DNA of 27,951 bases from Syntrophaceae bacterium UBA4059 (GCA_002382045.1 DFZJ01000195.1:13387-41337), one strand, 5' to 3'. Counted from the first letter of the stretch, positions 16,012-24,065 are shown. Numbers and translations: made by a program. Notes: generated by a model from the letters alone, not told the origin.

Positions 16012-19000
16012 TCATCCCTCTCCATATAAAACGAATACAGACCAGTAAAAGGGGTTCGGATATTTTGACTTGATCTCTTTGCGCGCAAACTTCAATGCCT
16101 CAGCATTGCTTTTGCCGGACTTTATCTGGCCGTAAAATGACTTCATGTATTCTACCGCCGCCTCGGAGGCCACTTCCCAGAGGCTGACGACAACACTTCT
16201 CGCGCCGGCATGCTGAAAGGCCCTTGCAAAATTGGCCACGCCCTCGCCTTCCGTCATCTTGCCCTTGCCTGTGGAACAGGCGGATAAAACGACCAGATCG
16301 GCGTTCAACTTCAACCCCAGCACTTCACTCAACGTTAAAAATCCGTCATCGCCTTCTTTATTTTCCACCTGTCCCAGAATGATGAAAGGCTCCCTGATGC
16401 CCTGAATTTTCCCCGGCAGATCGGCGTGGGTGGCAAAATGCAGGTAGCGATAATTACCAAGCGAGGCCTTGCGGAAATTGGTTTCGCTGGCGGCAATGCC
16501 CAGCAAAATAGCGGGAGGCACAGGCCCAACGCCAAAGAGGGAAGCAATGGCCCTGATCTCGTCCTCCGTTTCGGGAAGCGCAGGATAAACCACTTCTTCA
16601 GTTGCAGGTGCGTTCCCCTGTAGATCGGCCTTGGCCAGCAGCGTCACGCCGCGATAGGCGTATTGTTTTAAATTGGGACTTGGCGCCGGCGCCGGCTTTC
16701 CCTGCTTGTAGGCTATATAGCGCGGGTCCGCCCGGTCATAAACGGGATTGCCGATGGCGAAGAGTGTTTGACCCGTCGCCTGTGGTTTCAGCATTCTGGT
16801 CAGGGCCAGAGAGGTTGCCGATTGGGCGTAGGTGATGGTCCACTGATCTCCGACATAGAGGTTTGCGCGTTCATTCTGGCCTTCCTTGACGACCAGCGCC
16901 TCAAACGGCAGAAGCCCGAGCAGGCTGTCGGGAACGATAATCAAGCGCTGCGCTTTTTTGTTTTCGCCTGCGAAAACTTCGGCCAGCAGCAGATCATAAA
17001 GTTCTCCGGCTGATTTTGCTGAAAACCCGGCAAGCCGGCCGGAATTCAAAGGCTCGATAAATTTTTGTACCTTTTCGTCCAGTTGATTGCCGGCAAGATT
17101 GATCTGGTAAATTTTAATAGCGCCGCCTTGCCGGACATCAAAGACAAAAACGGCGTCGCTGCTGATGCCGAATTCGATGACGGCTTCGGAATCACTCAGG
17201 GGCAATGATCCTGCGGCAACAGGCCGCGGATAATGAAGGGCTGCATACAGGGGATAATCCTTACTCATAACCTGGATGAGGGAATCAAGTTGCGACGCCA
17301 GATCCTTTTCCTTCTGCACGAGTTTGTTAAAGGCTGCCTCACCTTTGGCATAGGCGCTTTCCTTGTTCTTCTCGATTACGGCAAGCTCTTTAACAATCGC
17401 TGCTTCTTTTGCTTTGATGTCCGCTGGAATTTGCGGATCTTCGGATTGCCTCACGGCGCCGGCCATCGTTTCCAGAAACATCCGGGCTTTGGACAGTTCG
17501 GCAAAATAAAAGGCGCTTGCGGCGGCATCCCTGCCATAGGGCCGGAAAGCATCATCCTGTGTTTCTCCTCTGACGGCCATGGCCGCAAGAACGGCCATCA
17601 ACTCCCGGTACGGCGCAAGGCGGCTGATATAACCTCCGCCCGAGAAAAAATCGCTGCGCTCGCCTGTGGCGCGTCTAATGTCTTCAATAAGGGAGACGGC
17701 CTTCAGCAACTCCCTTGACGATTCCCGCAAAGCGCCCTTGCCTTTGAGGGCCAGACCATACTGAGTCTGGTACTCCAGCGTGCGGTTCCGGCTGTCCCGC
17801 CAGTTGGGCGGCAGTTCTCTAAGCAAGGCCAGTGCTTCATCATATCTTTGTGTGGCGAGATAAACCTCCACCAGGCCGGCATGGATCAGGCGGGTTTTTG
17901 TAATACGCCTGCTAAGATTTCTCCGCTCGATAAATACTGCTTCCGCATCCCGGTATCTCTTCTGCCGGAGATAAACGGCGCCGATATTATTGAGACGCGC
18001 GGCGATGTTATGCGGATTGTCCAGTTTCCTTTCGATCTGCAGGGCTTCGTTGAGATTGTCCAACGCCTTTTCATAAAGGCCGAGCCGGAAATATTCCATT
18101 CCGATATTGTTCAAACCCAGCGCAATTCTTTGCGGTCTTCCTAATTGCTTTTCCAGTTTCAGCGACTGCTGATAATAGTTCAGCGCGGCGTCGGACTTGC
18201 CCAGACTTGCATAAACATGGCCGATGTTATTGAGGTTGGTGGAAATCATAGCCGAATTATCCAGCGCTTTGCTGATTTTCAGCGATTCTTCATAATTGGC
18301 CAGGGCTTTGTCGTATTGATCGAGGGCCTTATACATTGCGCCGATGTTGGTATAGGTTATCGCCAGATCAGGACGAAGATTATTTCTCTTCTGAATAGCG
18401 AGCGCCTCCTGATAATAGGCAATGGCTTTATCACGCATATTCAAATCGCAATAATTATCGCCGATATTGGTCAGTGTTGTCGCCATTTCCTGTTGATTGT
18501 TGATCTGCTTCGTGAGCCGGAGCGCCTCCTGGTAATAGGCCAGCGGCTTGTCATATTGGCCGAGGGCCGAGTAGGCATGGCCGATCAGGTTGAGGCTTAC
18601 GGCAATGCCCTGTAGATTATTCTGTTCTCGATTTATCCGGAGCGACTCGTTGAGGACGGACAAAGACCGTTCATATCTGCCAAGAGCGTTCAGCGATTTG
18701 CCCATATTGAAAAGAACGATGGCCGCGCTTTTTTTATCATCCAACTCCCGGAATATTTTCAGTGACTCTTCGAAAAGACCCAGGGCCTTTTCGTACTGGT
18801 TGAAAGTACGGTGGTAAACCGCTCCGGTATTGAACAAGTTGGTGGCAATCAAATCCTTGTTATTGGCTTTTCTCGCTGCGGCCAGCGCGTCTTCATAGTA
18901 CTTGAATGCTTTTTTGTCGTCATCCATTGCCTCATAAACCGCGCCGATGCCATTGAGGTCGGCGGCCACGCATTCCCAGTCGCCTGCACAAAGAGCAAGC

Positions 19001-19167
19001 GATCGCTGGTAATAATGGAGCGCTGCCTTATTGTTGCCCGCTGTGGAAGCCTTTTCTCCCAGCTCCCACAAAGTCTCCGCTTCGTTTTTCCCCGCTGACA
19101 CGGTATTGACAATCATTAAAGTAAAAATGAATATCAGCAAAATAATGAAGTTTTTTGTCTTGAACAT
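16012..19167 (-). CDS. Exported TPR-CHAT domain protein (caspase-like protease fold)
   Basis: The 1051-aa protein has an N-terminal signal peptide (FKTKNFIILLIFIFTLMIVN, then TVSAG), so it is probably exported. About ten or more tetratricopeptide repeats follow (roughly residues 30-450); many carry the AxxLNNIGxxYxxLGxYDKALxYYxEAL pattern. A charged helical segment (about 600-650, KAKEAAIVKELAVIEKNKES and onward) leads to a CHAT domain at the C-terminus. There the catalytic His is in YLHFATHAD (His914) and the catalytic Cys in VVLSACSTGKG (Cys964). The downstream ANFARAFQHAGARSVVVSLWEV and NPFYWSVFVLYG are typical of the family. The start has AAGGAG upstream. No obvious substrate gene or partner is adjacent, and it converges on kefC. 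Peptidase function is inferred from the catalytic dyad only. Confidence 0.9.
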   Translation of the reverse strand: MFKTKNFIILLIFIFTLMIVNTVSAGKNEAETLWELGEKASTAGNNKAALHYYQRSLALCAGDWECVAADLNGIGAVYEAMDDDKKAFKYYEDALAAARKANNKDLIATNLFNTGAVYHRTFNQYEKALGLFEESLKIFRELDDKKSAAIVLFNMGKSLNALGRYERSLSVLNESLRINREQNNLQGIAVSLNLIGHAYSALGQYDKPLAYYQEALRLTKQINNQQEMATTLTNIGDNYCDLNMRDKAIAYYQEALAIQKRNNLRPDLAITYTNIGAMYKALDQYDKALANYEESLKISKALDNSAMISTNLNNIGHVYASLGKSDAALNYYQQSLKLEKQLGRPQRIALGLNNIGMEYFRLGLYEKALDNLNEALQIERKLDNPHNIAARLNNIGAVYLRQKRYRDAEAVFIERRNLSRRITKTRLIHAGLVEVYLATQRYDEALALLRELPPNWRDSRNRTLEYQTQYGLALKGKGALRESSRELLKAVSLIEDIRRATGERSDFFSGGGYISRLAPYRELMAVLAAMAVRGETQDDAFRPYGRDAAASAFYFAELSKARMFLETMAGAVRQSEDPQIPADIKAKEAAIVKELAVIEKNKESAYAKGEAAFNKLVQKEKDLASQLDSLIQVMSKDYPLYAALHYPRPVAAGSLPLSDSEAVIEFGISSDAVFVFDVRQGGAIKIYQINLAGNQLDEKVQKFIEPLNSGRLAGFSAKSAGELYDLLLAEVFAGENKKAQRLIIVPDSLLGLLPFEALVVKEGQNERANLYVGDQWTITYAQSATSLALTRMLKPQATGQTLFAIGNPVYDRADPRYIAYKQGKPAPAPSPNLKQYAYRGVTLLAKADLQGNAPATEEVVYPALPETEDEIRAIASLFGVGPVPPAILLGIAASETNFRKASLGNYRYLHFATHADLPGKIQGIREPFIILGQVENKEGDDGFLTLSEVLGLKLNADLVVLSACSTGKGKMTEGEGVANFARAFQHAGARSVVVSLWEVASEAAVEYMKSFYGQIKSGKSNAEALKFARKEIKSKYPNPFYWSVFVLYGEG

Positions 19168-19479
19168 GTAGGCTCCTTAAACTTTTTCTTTGATCTGTTT
19201 TTATATTGAAGCTGCCGCTATTTTGATTTGAAATCAAGTATTTTCTTCATTGGTTCAGCCTTCAGCCGTTTAATAAAATTGCACTTTTGGTTTAAATATG
19301 TTAGTCCCGCCTTACAAAATGGCAATGCAGACCGGTGCGGCCGGGAGTTGCAAACGAGGCTGGGGGCGTTCATTCAGCTGAAGAAGCGGCCCGTTATGTC
19401 CGCGCTCAAATAGTGCTAAGTTGAAATTACGAGATACGAACGACGAGATGCCACCCTTCGGGCGGCAAGCGAGATACGA
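19168..19479. other. Intergenic region with a short hairpin and GAGATACGAA direct repeats
   Basis: This 312-bp gap separates the divergent TPR-CHAT and activase genes, so promoters for both should lie here, but I see no consensus pair. Near its right end GAGATACGAAC (19431) and GAGATACGAAT (19471) form a direct repeat. It flanks a small hairpin GCCACCC-TTC-GGGCGGC with one mismatch, ending at the activase start codon. A short plus-strand stretch (about 19340-19410, reading ELQTRLGAFIQLKKRPVMSA) looks faintly protein-like but is not recognised. Confidence 0.4.
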
Positions 19480-20247
19480 ATGAAAACAGCGGGTATTGAT
19501 ATCGGTTCCATCACGGCGAAGGCAGCCCTTGTGGAAAACGGGGAAATTATCGGGACGAAGATTATTTTTACCGGCTATAACGCAGAGGCGGCCGGAGGCA
19601 GGGTTTATGAGGCGTTGCTGGCCGAATCCGGTCTGGACACATCCGCCATTGATAAAATTGTTTCCACCGGCTACGGCCGCAATTCCGTTGCATTTGCCGA
19701 CAAAACCTTTACGGAAATCATGGCGCATGCCGCCGGCGCGTATTTTCTGAATCCGAAGATTCGAACGATTATCGATATCGGCGGACAGGACAGTAAGGCC
19801 ATGGCGCTCGACGAAAAAGGCAAGGTTAAAAATTTTGTCATGAACGACAAATGCGCCGCCGGAACAGGCCGGTTTCTGGAAGTGATGGCGCGGGCGCTGG
19901 AAGTCAATCTGGATGAATTCGGCGCCATGTCGCTGCAATCGAAACAGCATTCAAAAATCAGCAGTTTGTGTACGGTTTTTGCGGAATCGGAAGTCATCTC
20001 GCTGATTGCCCGCGGTGAAAAAAGACCCGATATCATTGCCGGTATCCATGAATCCATTGCCGCCCGCGTTTCAGCCATGCTCGCGCGCGTTGGCGTTACC
20101 GAACCGGTGATGATTACCGGCGGCGTCGCCCGCAATGCGGGCGTTGTGGATGCGCTCACGAAAAAACTCGGCGTAACGATTGAAGTGTCTTCCTATGCGC
20201 AGGTCAATGGCGCGATCGGCGCGGCGGTGCTGGCATCAACCCTTTAA
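19480..20247 (+). CDS. 2-Hydroxyacyl-CoA dehydratase activase (HgdC/BcrA/BadF family)
   Basis: The 255-aa ASKHA-fold ATPase works as a homodimer bridging one [4Fe-4S] cluster. It fires an electron into a partner dehydratase or reductase at low potential, using ATP. The phosphate-1 loop GIDIGSITAKAAL is at residues 5-17, STGYGRNSV at 62-70 and the phosphate-2 loop IIDIGGQDSKAM at 97-108. The two cluster cysteines are in NDKCAAGTGRF (Cys125) and SSLCTVFAESE (Cys164), and the adenosine motif is ITGGVARN. Length is normal. The start lacks a clear Shine-Dalgarno and sits right after a hairpin. The partner dehydratase subunits are not in this window, so the substrate is unknown. It points to an oxygen-sensitive anaerobic metabolism. 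Confidence 0.92.
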   Translation: MKTAGIDIGSITAKAALVENGEIIGTKIIFTGYNAEAAGGRVYEALLAESGLDTSAIDKIVSTGYGRNSVAFADKTFTEIMAHAAGAYFLNPKIRTIIDIGGQDSKAMALDEKGKVKNFVMNDKCAAGTGRFLEVMARALEVNLDEFGAMSLQSKQHSKISSLCTVFAESEVISLIARGEKRPDIIAGIHESIAARVSAMLARVGVTEPVMITGGVARNAGVVDALTKKLGVTIEVSSYAQVNGAIGAAVLASTL

Positions 20248-20345
20248 TCTTATTCGCATTAGTGCCAACGGAAAAAGATTCATTAGGACATCTTCGGGCA
20301 ATCTGATATACCTTGTCCCCTATAAACATAAAAAAGGAGATCATT

Positions 20346-20786
20346 GTGCTTGCTGTTGGAGATAATATTGATGCGTATTGCTTAAAATGTAAGCTGGTTT
20401 TGGCTCATGTCATATTGTTCAAAGTGGATGAAGCGGTGAATCGTGTAAAATGTAAAACCTGTGGCGCCGAGCACAAATACCGGGGAACCATGCCGGGCGC
20501 CAAAAAAACGGCCGCCGCCCGCAATCCCGCCGCTGTCCGGACTAAAAAGCCTGTTGCGTCCAAGGTGGTGGTTAATAACGCGCCCCAGCAATGGGACCTG
20601 AAAAGCCGCAATATGCCGCCCGAAACGCCCATACGGAATTATTCCATCAAGGAAATTTTCAAAGTCAATAACGTCATCAATCATCCGGTATTCGGGGTGG
20701 GCTTTGTCGAGAAAGTGGTCACGGACAAGAGCATTTACGTATTATTTAACGATTCCGTGAGATTGATGGGCATGAATGTCTCCTGA
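20346..20786 (+). CDS. Zinc-ribbon protein with a C-terminal DUF3553-like beta segment
   Basis: The 146-aa product has two CxxC pairs (CLKC and CKTC, about residues 12-45), which form a probable zinc ribbon. A Lys/Ala/Pro-rich linker follows (about 50-80). The C-terminal segment NHPVFGVGFVEKVVTDKSIYVLFNDSVRLMGMN resembles the small beta module HPxFGxGxVxxxxxxxIxVxF found in DUF3553-type or UvrD-tail-like segments that contact nucleic acid or RNA polymerase. The GTG start at 20346 is preferred because AAAAAAGGAG lies six bases upstream; the in-frame ATG at 20313 has no such site. A nucleic-acid-associated role is only an inference. Confidence 0.7.
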   Translation: MLAVGDNIDAYCLKCKLVLAHVILFKVDEAVNRVKCKTCGAEHKYRGTMPGAKKTAAARNPAAVRTKKPVASKVVVNNAPQQWDLKSRNMPPETPIRNYSIKEIFKVNNVINHPVFGVGFVEKVVTDKSIYVLFNDSVRLMGMNVS

Positions 20787-20789
20787 CGC

Positions 20790-21034
20790 TTCGGCGAATC
20801 ATCCGGAGACTCCATTCTGCTATCCATGATCTGAAATTCATACGCCGGTTTTAAAACGGTTGCGATAATAGTCTCGGCATCCTTAAATTGGGTGCCGGCA
20901 GTAATTTCTTCCGTAAAACAGGGATATTAGCGGACGTAAACCACAAAGTCGATGGCCGACGTGCTTTCACAAAGCCCCATATTGGGGGAACCCATCACGT
21001 CCATCGCGATATCTCCCCGGACGTTCTCGTCAGG
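20790..21034 (-). pseudogene. Degenerate nucleotidyltransferase-like remnant
   Basis: On the minus strand one frame reads PDENVRGDIAMDVMGSPNMG followed by LCESTSAIDFVVYVR and a TAA (20927-20929). The same frame then continues PCFTEEITAGTQFKDAETII and ATVLKPAYEFQIMDSRM. The MGSPNMGL...STSAIDFVVYV part is reminiscent of the GS...DxD core of nucleotidyltransferase folds, but the first Asp would be Ala here. An upstream in-frame TGA (21035-21037) and lack of a ribosome site suggest a decayed gene. The family call is tentative. The 298-bp gap 20787-21084 otherwise only offers the ribosome site of the next gene. Confidence 0.4.
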
Positions 21035-21084
21035 TCAGATATGTTTTCAATTTTAAAAAATAAAGCACAAAGCAGGGAGGAAAT

Positions 21085-21519
21085 ATGGAAGATGTCTTAT
21101 CGGCCTGTACGGTGACGATGAATATTCCCGTGGCCTGGGGCGAGATGGACGCCATGGGGCATGTCAACAACATTATCTATTTTCGCTATTTTGAAACCGT
21201 GAGAATTGAGTACTTCAATCGCCTGGATATGATGGGCTGTCAGCGCGAAACAGGCATCGGACCGATTCTGGCTTCTACGGAATGCCGCTTCAAGATGCCC
21301 CTGCAATATCCCGATACAATTATTGTCGGAGCCAAAATATTGAGCATGGAAGAAGACCGGTTTGTGATGGGCTATGAAGTCTTCAGCACGAAACACAAAA
21401 GAATCGCCGCCGACGGCCAAGGCGTTGTGGTGACTTACGATTACAAAAACAATAAAAAAGTCAATATCCCGGACGCATTAAGAGTAAAGATTCTGGACTT
21501 GGAGAAGATGGGGGCATAA
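21085..21519 (+). CDS. Acyl-CoA thioesterase, 4HBT/YbgC-like hotdog family
   Basis: The 144-aa hotdog-fold protein has the 4-hydroxybenzoyl-CoA thioesterase signature near the N-terminus: VAWGEMDAMGHVNNIIYFRYFETVRIEYFNRL. The catalytic Asp and the GHVNNxxYxxYFExxR pattern are intact. The middle LASTECRFKMPLQYPDTIIVGAKI and later GQGVVVTYDYKNNKKVNIPD are also typical. It hydrolyses acyl-CoA thioesters in the cytoplasm; the chain preference is unknown. The start has a strong GGGAGGAAAT site. Its 3' end faces the AT-rich insertion. Confidence 0.9.
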   Translation: MEDVLSACTVTMNIPVAWGEMDAMGHVNNIIYFRYFETVRIEYFNRLDMMGCQRETGIGPILASTECRFKMPLQYPDTIIVGAKILSMEEDRFVMGYEVFSTKHKRIAADGQGVVVTYDYKNNKKVNIPDALRVKILDLEKMGA

Positions 21520-21559
21520 GGGTTCAGCGGTTAATACCCCTCAGGGGCACAAGAATTTT

Positions 21560-21580
21560 GGTTCATCCGGTTGATGCGTA
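21560..21580 (+). repeat. Left terminal inverted repeat
   Basis: It begins GGTTCATCCGG and ends TGATGCGTA. It is the exact reverse complement of 23915-23935. The preceding 8 bases AGAATTTT are the left copy of the presumed target duplication. If the base pair shared with the duplication is counted, the inverted match extends to 22 bp. Confidence 0.85.
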
Positions 21581-21767
21581 ATTTTATCTCATTACAAGTT
21601 TTCAATATTAGTACGTGTTGAAAAGAAAGATTACTAATTGAAGGAGAGTAGCGCTCCTGCTTTCCAGCACAGTGCAGTTTGCGGGGTCTTCTAAAGTCGG
21701 TGGTTGGGGGCATTGATATAATACGTGATGACTCGGGTATTGTATCGATTTACCTATTTTCCAACTA

Positions 21768-22517
21768 CTAAGTCACCTTGGGAAAAACCTCATCTTCCAA
21801 CTTTAACTTCAGAATATATTCGGCTAATGACATGCCGTCCAAATGCCAAATGCCCATTTTTTTAGAAAATTCTTTCGCGGGAATATGTAGATCAGAAGTT
21901 GTCCAAAAGGCAAAAACAACAGGGCTCAGAACACGGACTTTCCCTTGTTTACGAAGTTCATCAAGTTTGAGAATTGCACCACCAATAAACTTACGGATTT
22001 CAGTTTCAGCAATATAGTTCTTTTCAGCGTATCTCTTTGCCTGTCCGATTACTGTTAAGGCGGCAGTTCGTGGTAATGGATTGTTGGCAGAATACGTCAT
22101 TAAATCTAAAGCGTAAAAATCAACTCCTCCATCACAGGTTTTCTGTGTGTTTTCCGCAGTTGCTCCTAATTTTTCGAGGATTTTTTTGCAGACTATTTCA
22201 AAGTAAAATGGATCGATATGTCTGAGTTTATCTGCAATGCCTATATGTGCTTGGTTGATTCTTCGGATGTAAGGATCATTATCATCAAGCTCATAAGACG
22301 GAACTCCTCCATCTTCTATTAAGAATGCAATTTTATTTCGTAGTATTTCATCTACATAAGACAGATGCTCTTCAGCTAGATCAGTTCTTTTTTCAATAGA
22401 TACGCCCGGAATTGCTTTTTCAAGAGCATAAATGACAGCGTCGTAGAGTCTCGTCCAACTGCCATCAGTGAATAGATAAGTCTCCACCCACTTAGCTATA
22501 TCCTGTGAACTCGCCAT
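21768..22517 (-). CDS. Mrr-like PD-(D/E)XK restriction endonuclease-type protein
   Basis: The 249-aa product contains a helical N-terminal region (residues 1-95) that I do not recognise. A C-terminal Mrr_cat-like nuclease core follows: IDPFYFEIVCKKILEKLGA (101-119), the metal-binding CDGGVDFYALDL (128-139), and VIGQAKRY (156-163) with the QxK form of the catalytic motif usual in Mrr. It continues ETEIRKFIGGAILKLDELRK (171-190), like the helix after the Mrr active site, and SPVVFAFWTTSDLHIPAKEF, which fits the last strand and helix. Such enzymes often cut modified or foreign DNA. It follows the ParB-like gene by seven bases, so the two are very probably cotranscribed. The ribosome site is weak. 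Function as defence is inferred. Confidence 0.8.
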   Translation of the reverse strand: MASSQDIAKWVETYLFTDGSWTRLYDAVIYALEKAIPGVSIEKRTDLAEEHLSYVDEILRNKIAFLIEDGGVPSYELDDNDPYIRRINQAHIGIADKLRHIDPFYFEIVCKKILEKLGATAENTQKTCDGGVDFYALDLMTYSANNPLPRTAALTVIGQAKRYAEKNYIAETEIRKFIGGAILKLDELRKQGKVRVLSPVVFAFWTTSDLHIPAKEFSKKMGIWHLDGMSLAEYILKLKLEDEVFPKVT

Positions 22518-22524
22518 TAAATCA

Positions 22525-23634
22525 TCACTCTGTTGATCCCAGCAATGCTTTCCTGTCTTGCAGAGCCTGCTCTATTCTTTTGAGTAGTAACTCTAATGCG
22601 GCAATTGCATTCTCATCAATTTTCCTAAGCATCTCGGGAGTAAGTGAGTTTATTGCATTTGATGCAGCAACAACTTTTGGTTGCCATTCCTCAGGATGGT
22701 CAACTTCGTATTTTGCTAGAGCACGTGTTAGAGACCCCGCAGCCGATCTGAAAATATTCAAGGCTTGTTCATCCTTAATTATTATCCCTAAATCACGAAC
22801 GGATTTTGCTTCAGGTAGTTTTGGGCTGTCATCGTCCGGGGGGGGGATTATCCAACTATAAAATTCCTTTATGTTTTCCTCGTTAATAAATTGCTCTTTT
22901 TCATCATTCCAATTTAACCAGTTTTTTACATCAGGACGTTTAAATGATTCTTCAAAATAACTATACATTTTGGGAACAGCAAATTCACCGAATTCCTCGT
23001 CTGATTTCATTTGTTCTAATGCAAGAAAACAGCGGTAAGATGTATTCGCTGATCTAGTCGACAGACCTAAGCTTTGAGCTGATTCTTGAGGTGATAAGCC
23101 AGCTTTGCGGAGGGCATGGACTGCTTTTGCTTTTTGATATGCACCCCACTCCTTAACACCTGATACATGCCGTAACCCTGGAAGTATCAATGTTGCTGTT
23201 TCGGGTGCGACTTTATCATCAAGAAGTAAACCATCTAGGTTGGTTAAATTATCAATTTGCTCATCAGAAAATGTTTCCTTTCCATTGTCGTGAAGATCAA
23301 TGAGCCATTTTAAAGCTGTTACACGTCTATTCCCTTCAATAATAACGTAGTAATCTTTATCGTCAATTGCCTTACCTCGCCATTTCCTAACCACTATTCT
23401 ATCCATTGGAAGAAATCCAACAGTTTTGATTGTGTCTTTTAATTCAGACACATCAAATATTGATGATTTCATCTTTTCTTTAGTAGCTGCTTGTATTTTG
23501 GGTTCTAAAAATCTATTTTCAGGAATCGTGTTTAACTCTTCACCTAACTCAGAAAAACGTGGATTGTTTGGATCCAGCAACAGTTGATTAAGATTAAGTC
23601 TAACTGGTGAAAGAAACGAACTTAAAGTTGACAT
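22525..23634 (-). CDS. ParB/Srx-fold domain protein with helix-turn-helix
   Basis: The 369-aa protein begins with a ParB N-terminal-like domain: LLLDPNNPRF (residues 18-27), then a long insert. SELKDTIKTVGFLPMDRIVV (63-82) and YYVIIEGNRRVTALKWL (95-111) follow, in which EGNRR corresponds to the GERR-type nucleotide or phosphate box. A likely helix-turn-helix follows (AGLSPQESAQSLGLSTRSANTSY, about 178-200). The C-terminal half is helical and charged, with no recognised domain. It lacks the partner ParA and is unlikely to be a partition protein; ParB/Srx folds also occur as CTP or ATP hydrolases and nucleases. GAGG lies upstream of ATG 23634. A possible -10 TATAAA is at 23650-23655, without a good -35. 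It is the first gene of the two-gene cassette. Confidence 0.8.
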   Translation of the reverse strand: MSTLSSFLSPVRLNLNQLLLDPNNPRFSELGEELNTIPENRFLEPKIQAATKEKMKSSIFDVSELKDTIKTVGFLPMDRIVVRKWRGKAIDDKDYYVIIEGNRRVTALKWLIDLHDNGKETFSDEQIDNLTNLDGLLLDDKVAPETATLILPGLRHVSGVKEWGAYQKAKAVHALRKAGLSPQESAQSLGLSTRSANTSYRCFLALEQMKSDEEFGEFAVPKMYSYFEESFKRPDVKNWLNWNDEKEQFINEENIKEFYSWIIPPPDDDSPKLPEAKSVRDLGIIIKDEQALNIFRSAAGSLTRALAKYEVDHPEEWQPKVVAASNAINSLTPEMLRKIDENAIAALELLLKRIEQALQDRKALLGSTE

Positions 23635-24065
23635 ATCTTATTACCTCACTTTATAGGAAAATTCTTTCTCTATGTTTTAATGAAAAATAAATGTTCATCA
23701 GTTTGTTTTCCAAAGGATCTTCAGATGCAACTCCGTTCAGCCTACCGCATAAGAGCTTGGCACTGAAAAATGTTTATATCGATCCGCGATAATAACCCAA
23801 ACTCCGACAAATAATATGGGGACTCCCCGCATTAATGGTGGGTTTTTTTCTTGTTAATTTCGATGCGAAATCTACACCAATCACCTTGATATGTCTATTA
23901 GTTCTTTCAGGAAGTACGCATCAACCGGATGAACCAGAATTTTCTGTATGATTTTATTTTCAGGAGAATAAGGTAATATGGAGATAATAGGACTATCAAT
24001 GCAGAAGCTACTTTACCGTCGCCAACCTGGCTCGATGGATGCCTTCAATGTTTAACCGTGAACCT
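23635..24065. other. Non-coding right arm of the element and feoB 3' spacer
   Basis: From 23635 to 23914 the DNA belongs to the element and should hold the promoter of the ParB-like gene. No confident ORF is visible. GGTGGG followed by a run of T (23838-23848), with a distant AACCCA partner (23796-23801), could form a weak plus-strand terminator. From 23944 to 24065 the host spacer before the feoB stop shows nothing recognisable. Confidence 0.5.
23915..23935 (-). repeat. Right terminal inverted repeat
   Basis: It reads TACGCATCAACC...GAACC on the plus strand, the exact complement in reverse of the left repeat. It is followed directly by AGAATTTT (23936-23943). Similarity does not extend further inward, so the element does not have long arms. 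Confidence 0.85.

Larger units (their letters stand above)
21552..23943. mobile_element. Transposase-less TIR/TSD element carrying a ParB-like and Mrr-like gene pair
   Basis: The 2376-bp core (21560-23935) is bounded by perfect 21-bp inverted repeats beginning GGTTCATCCGG. Outside them lies a perfect 8-bp direct repeat AGAATTTT (21552-21559 and 23936-23943), which looks like a target-site duplication. The interior is visibly more AT-rich than the flanking genes, with many ATT/AAA-rich codons. It carries only the two minus-strand genes at 21768-22517 and 22525-23634; I found no transposase, integrase or recombinase. Removing the core and one direct repeat would restore a short spacer between the convergent thioesterase and feoB genes. 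The 8-bp duplication and GG-starting ends would be compatible with families such as ISL3, but I cannot assign one. Confidence 0.75.

Noticed and set aside
16012..19167. CHAT protein as part of a CRISPR-associated or gasdermin-type immune system
   Set aside because: No Cas, gasdermin or other effector gene is adjacent, and the protein carries a signal peptide, which does not fit a cytoplasmic immune protease.
22525..23634. ParB-like gene as a chromosome or plasmid partition gene
   Set aside because: No parA, no parS-like repeated palindrome and no replication gene lie nearby; its partner is a nuclease.
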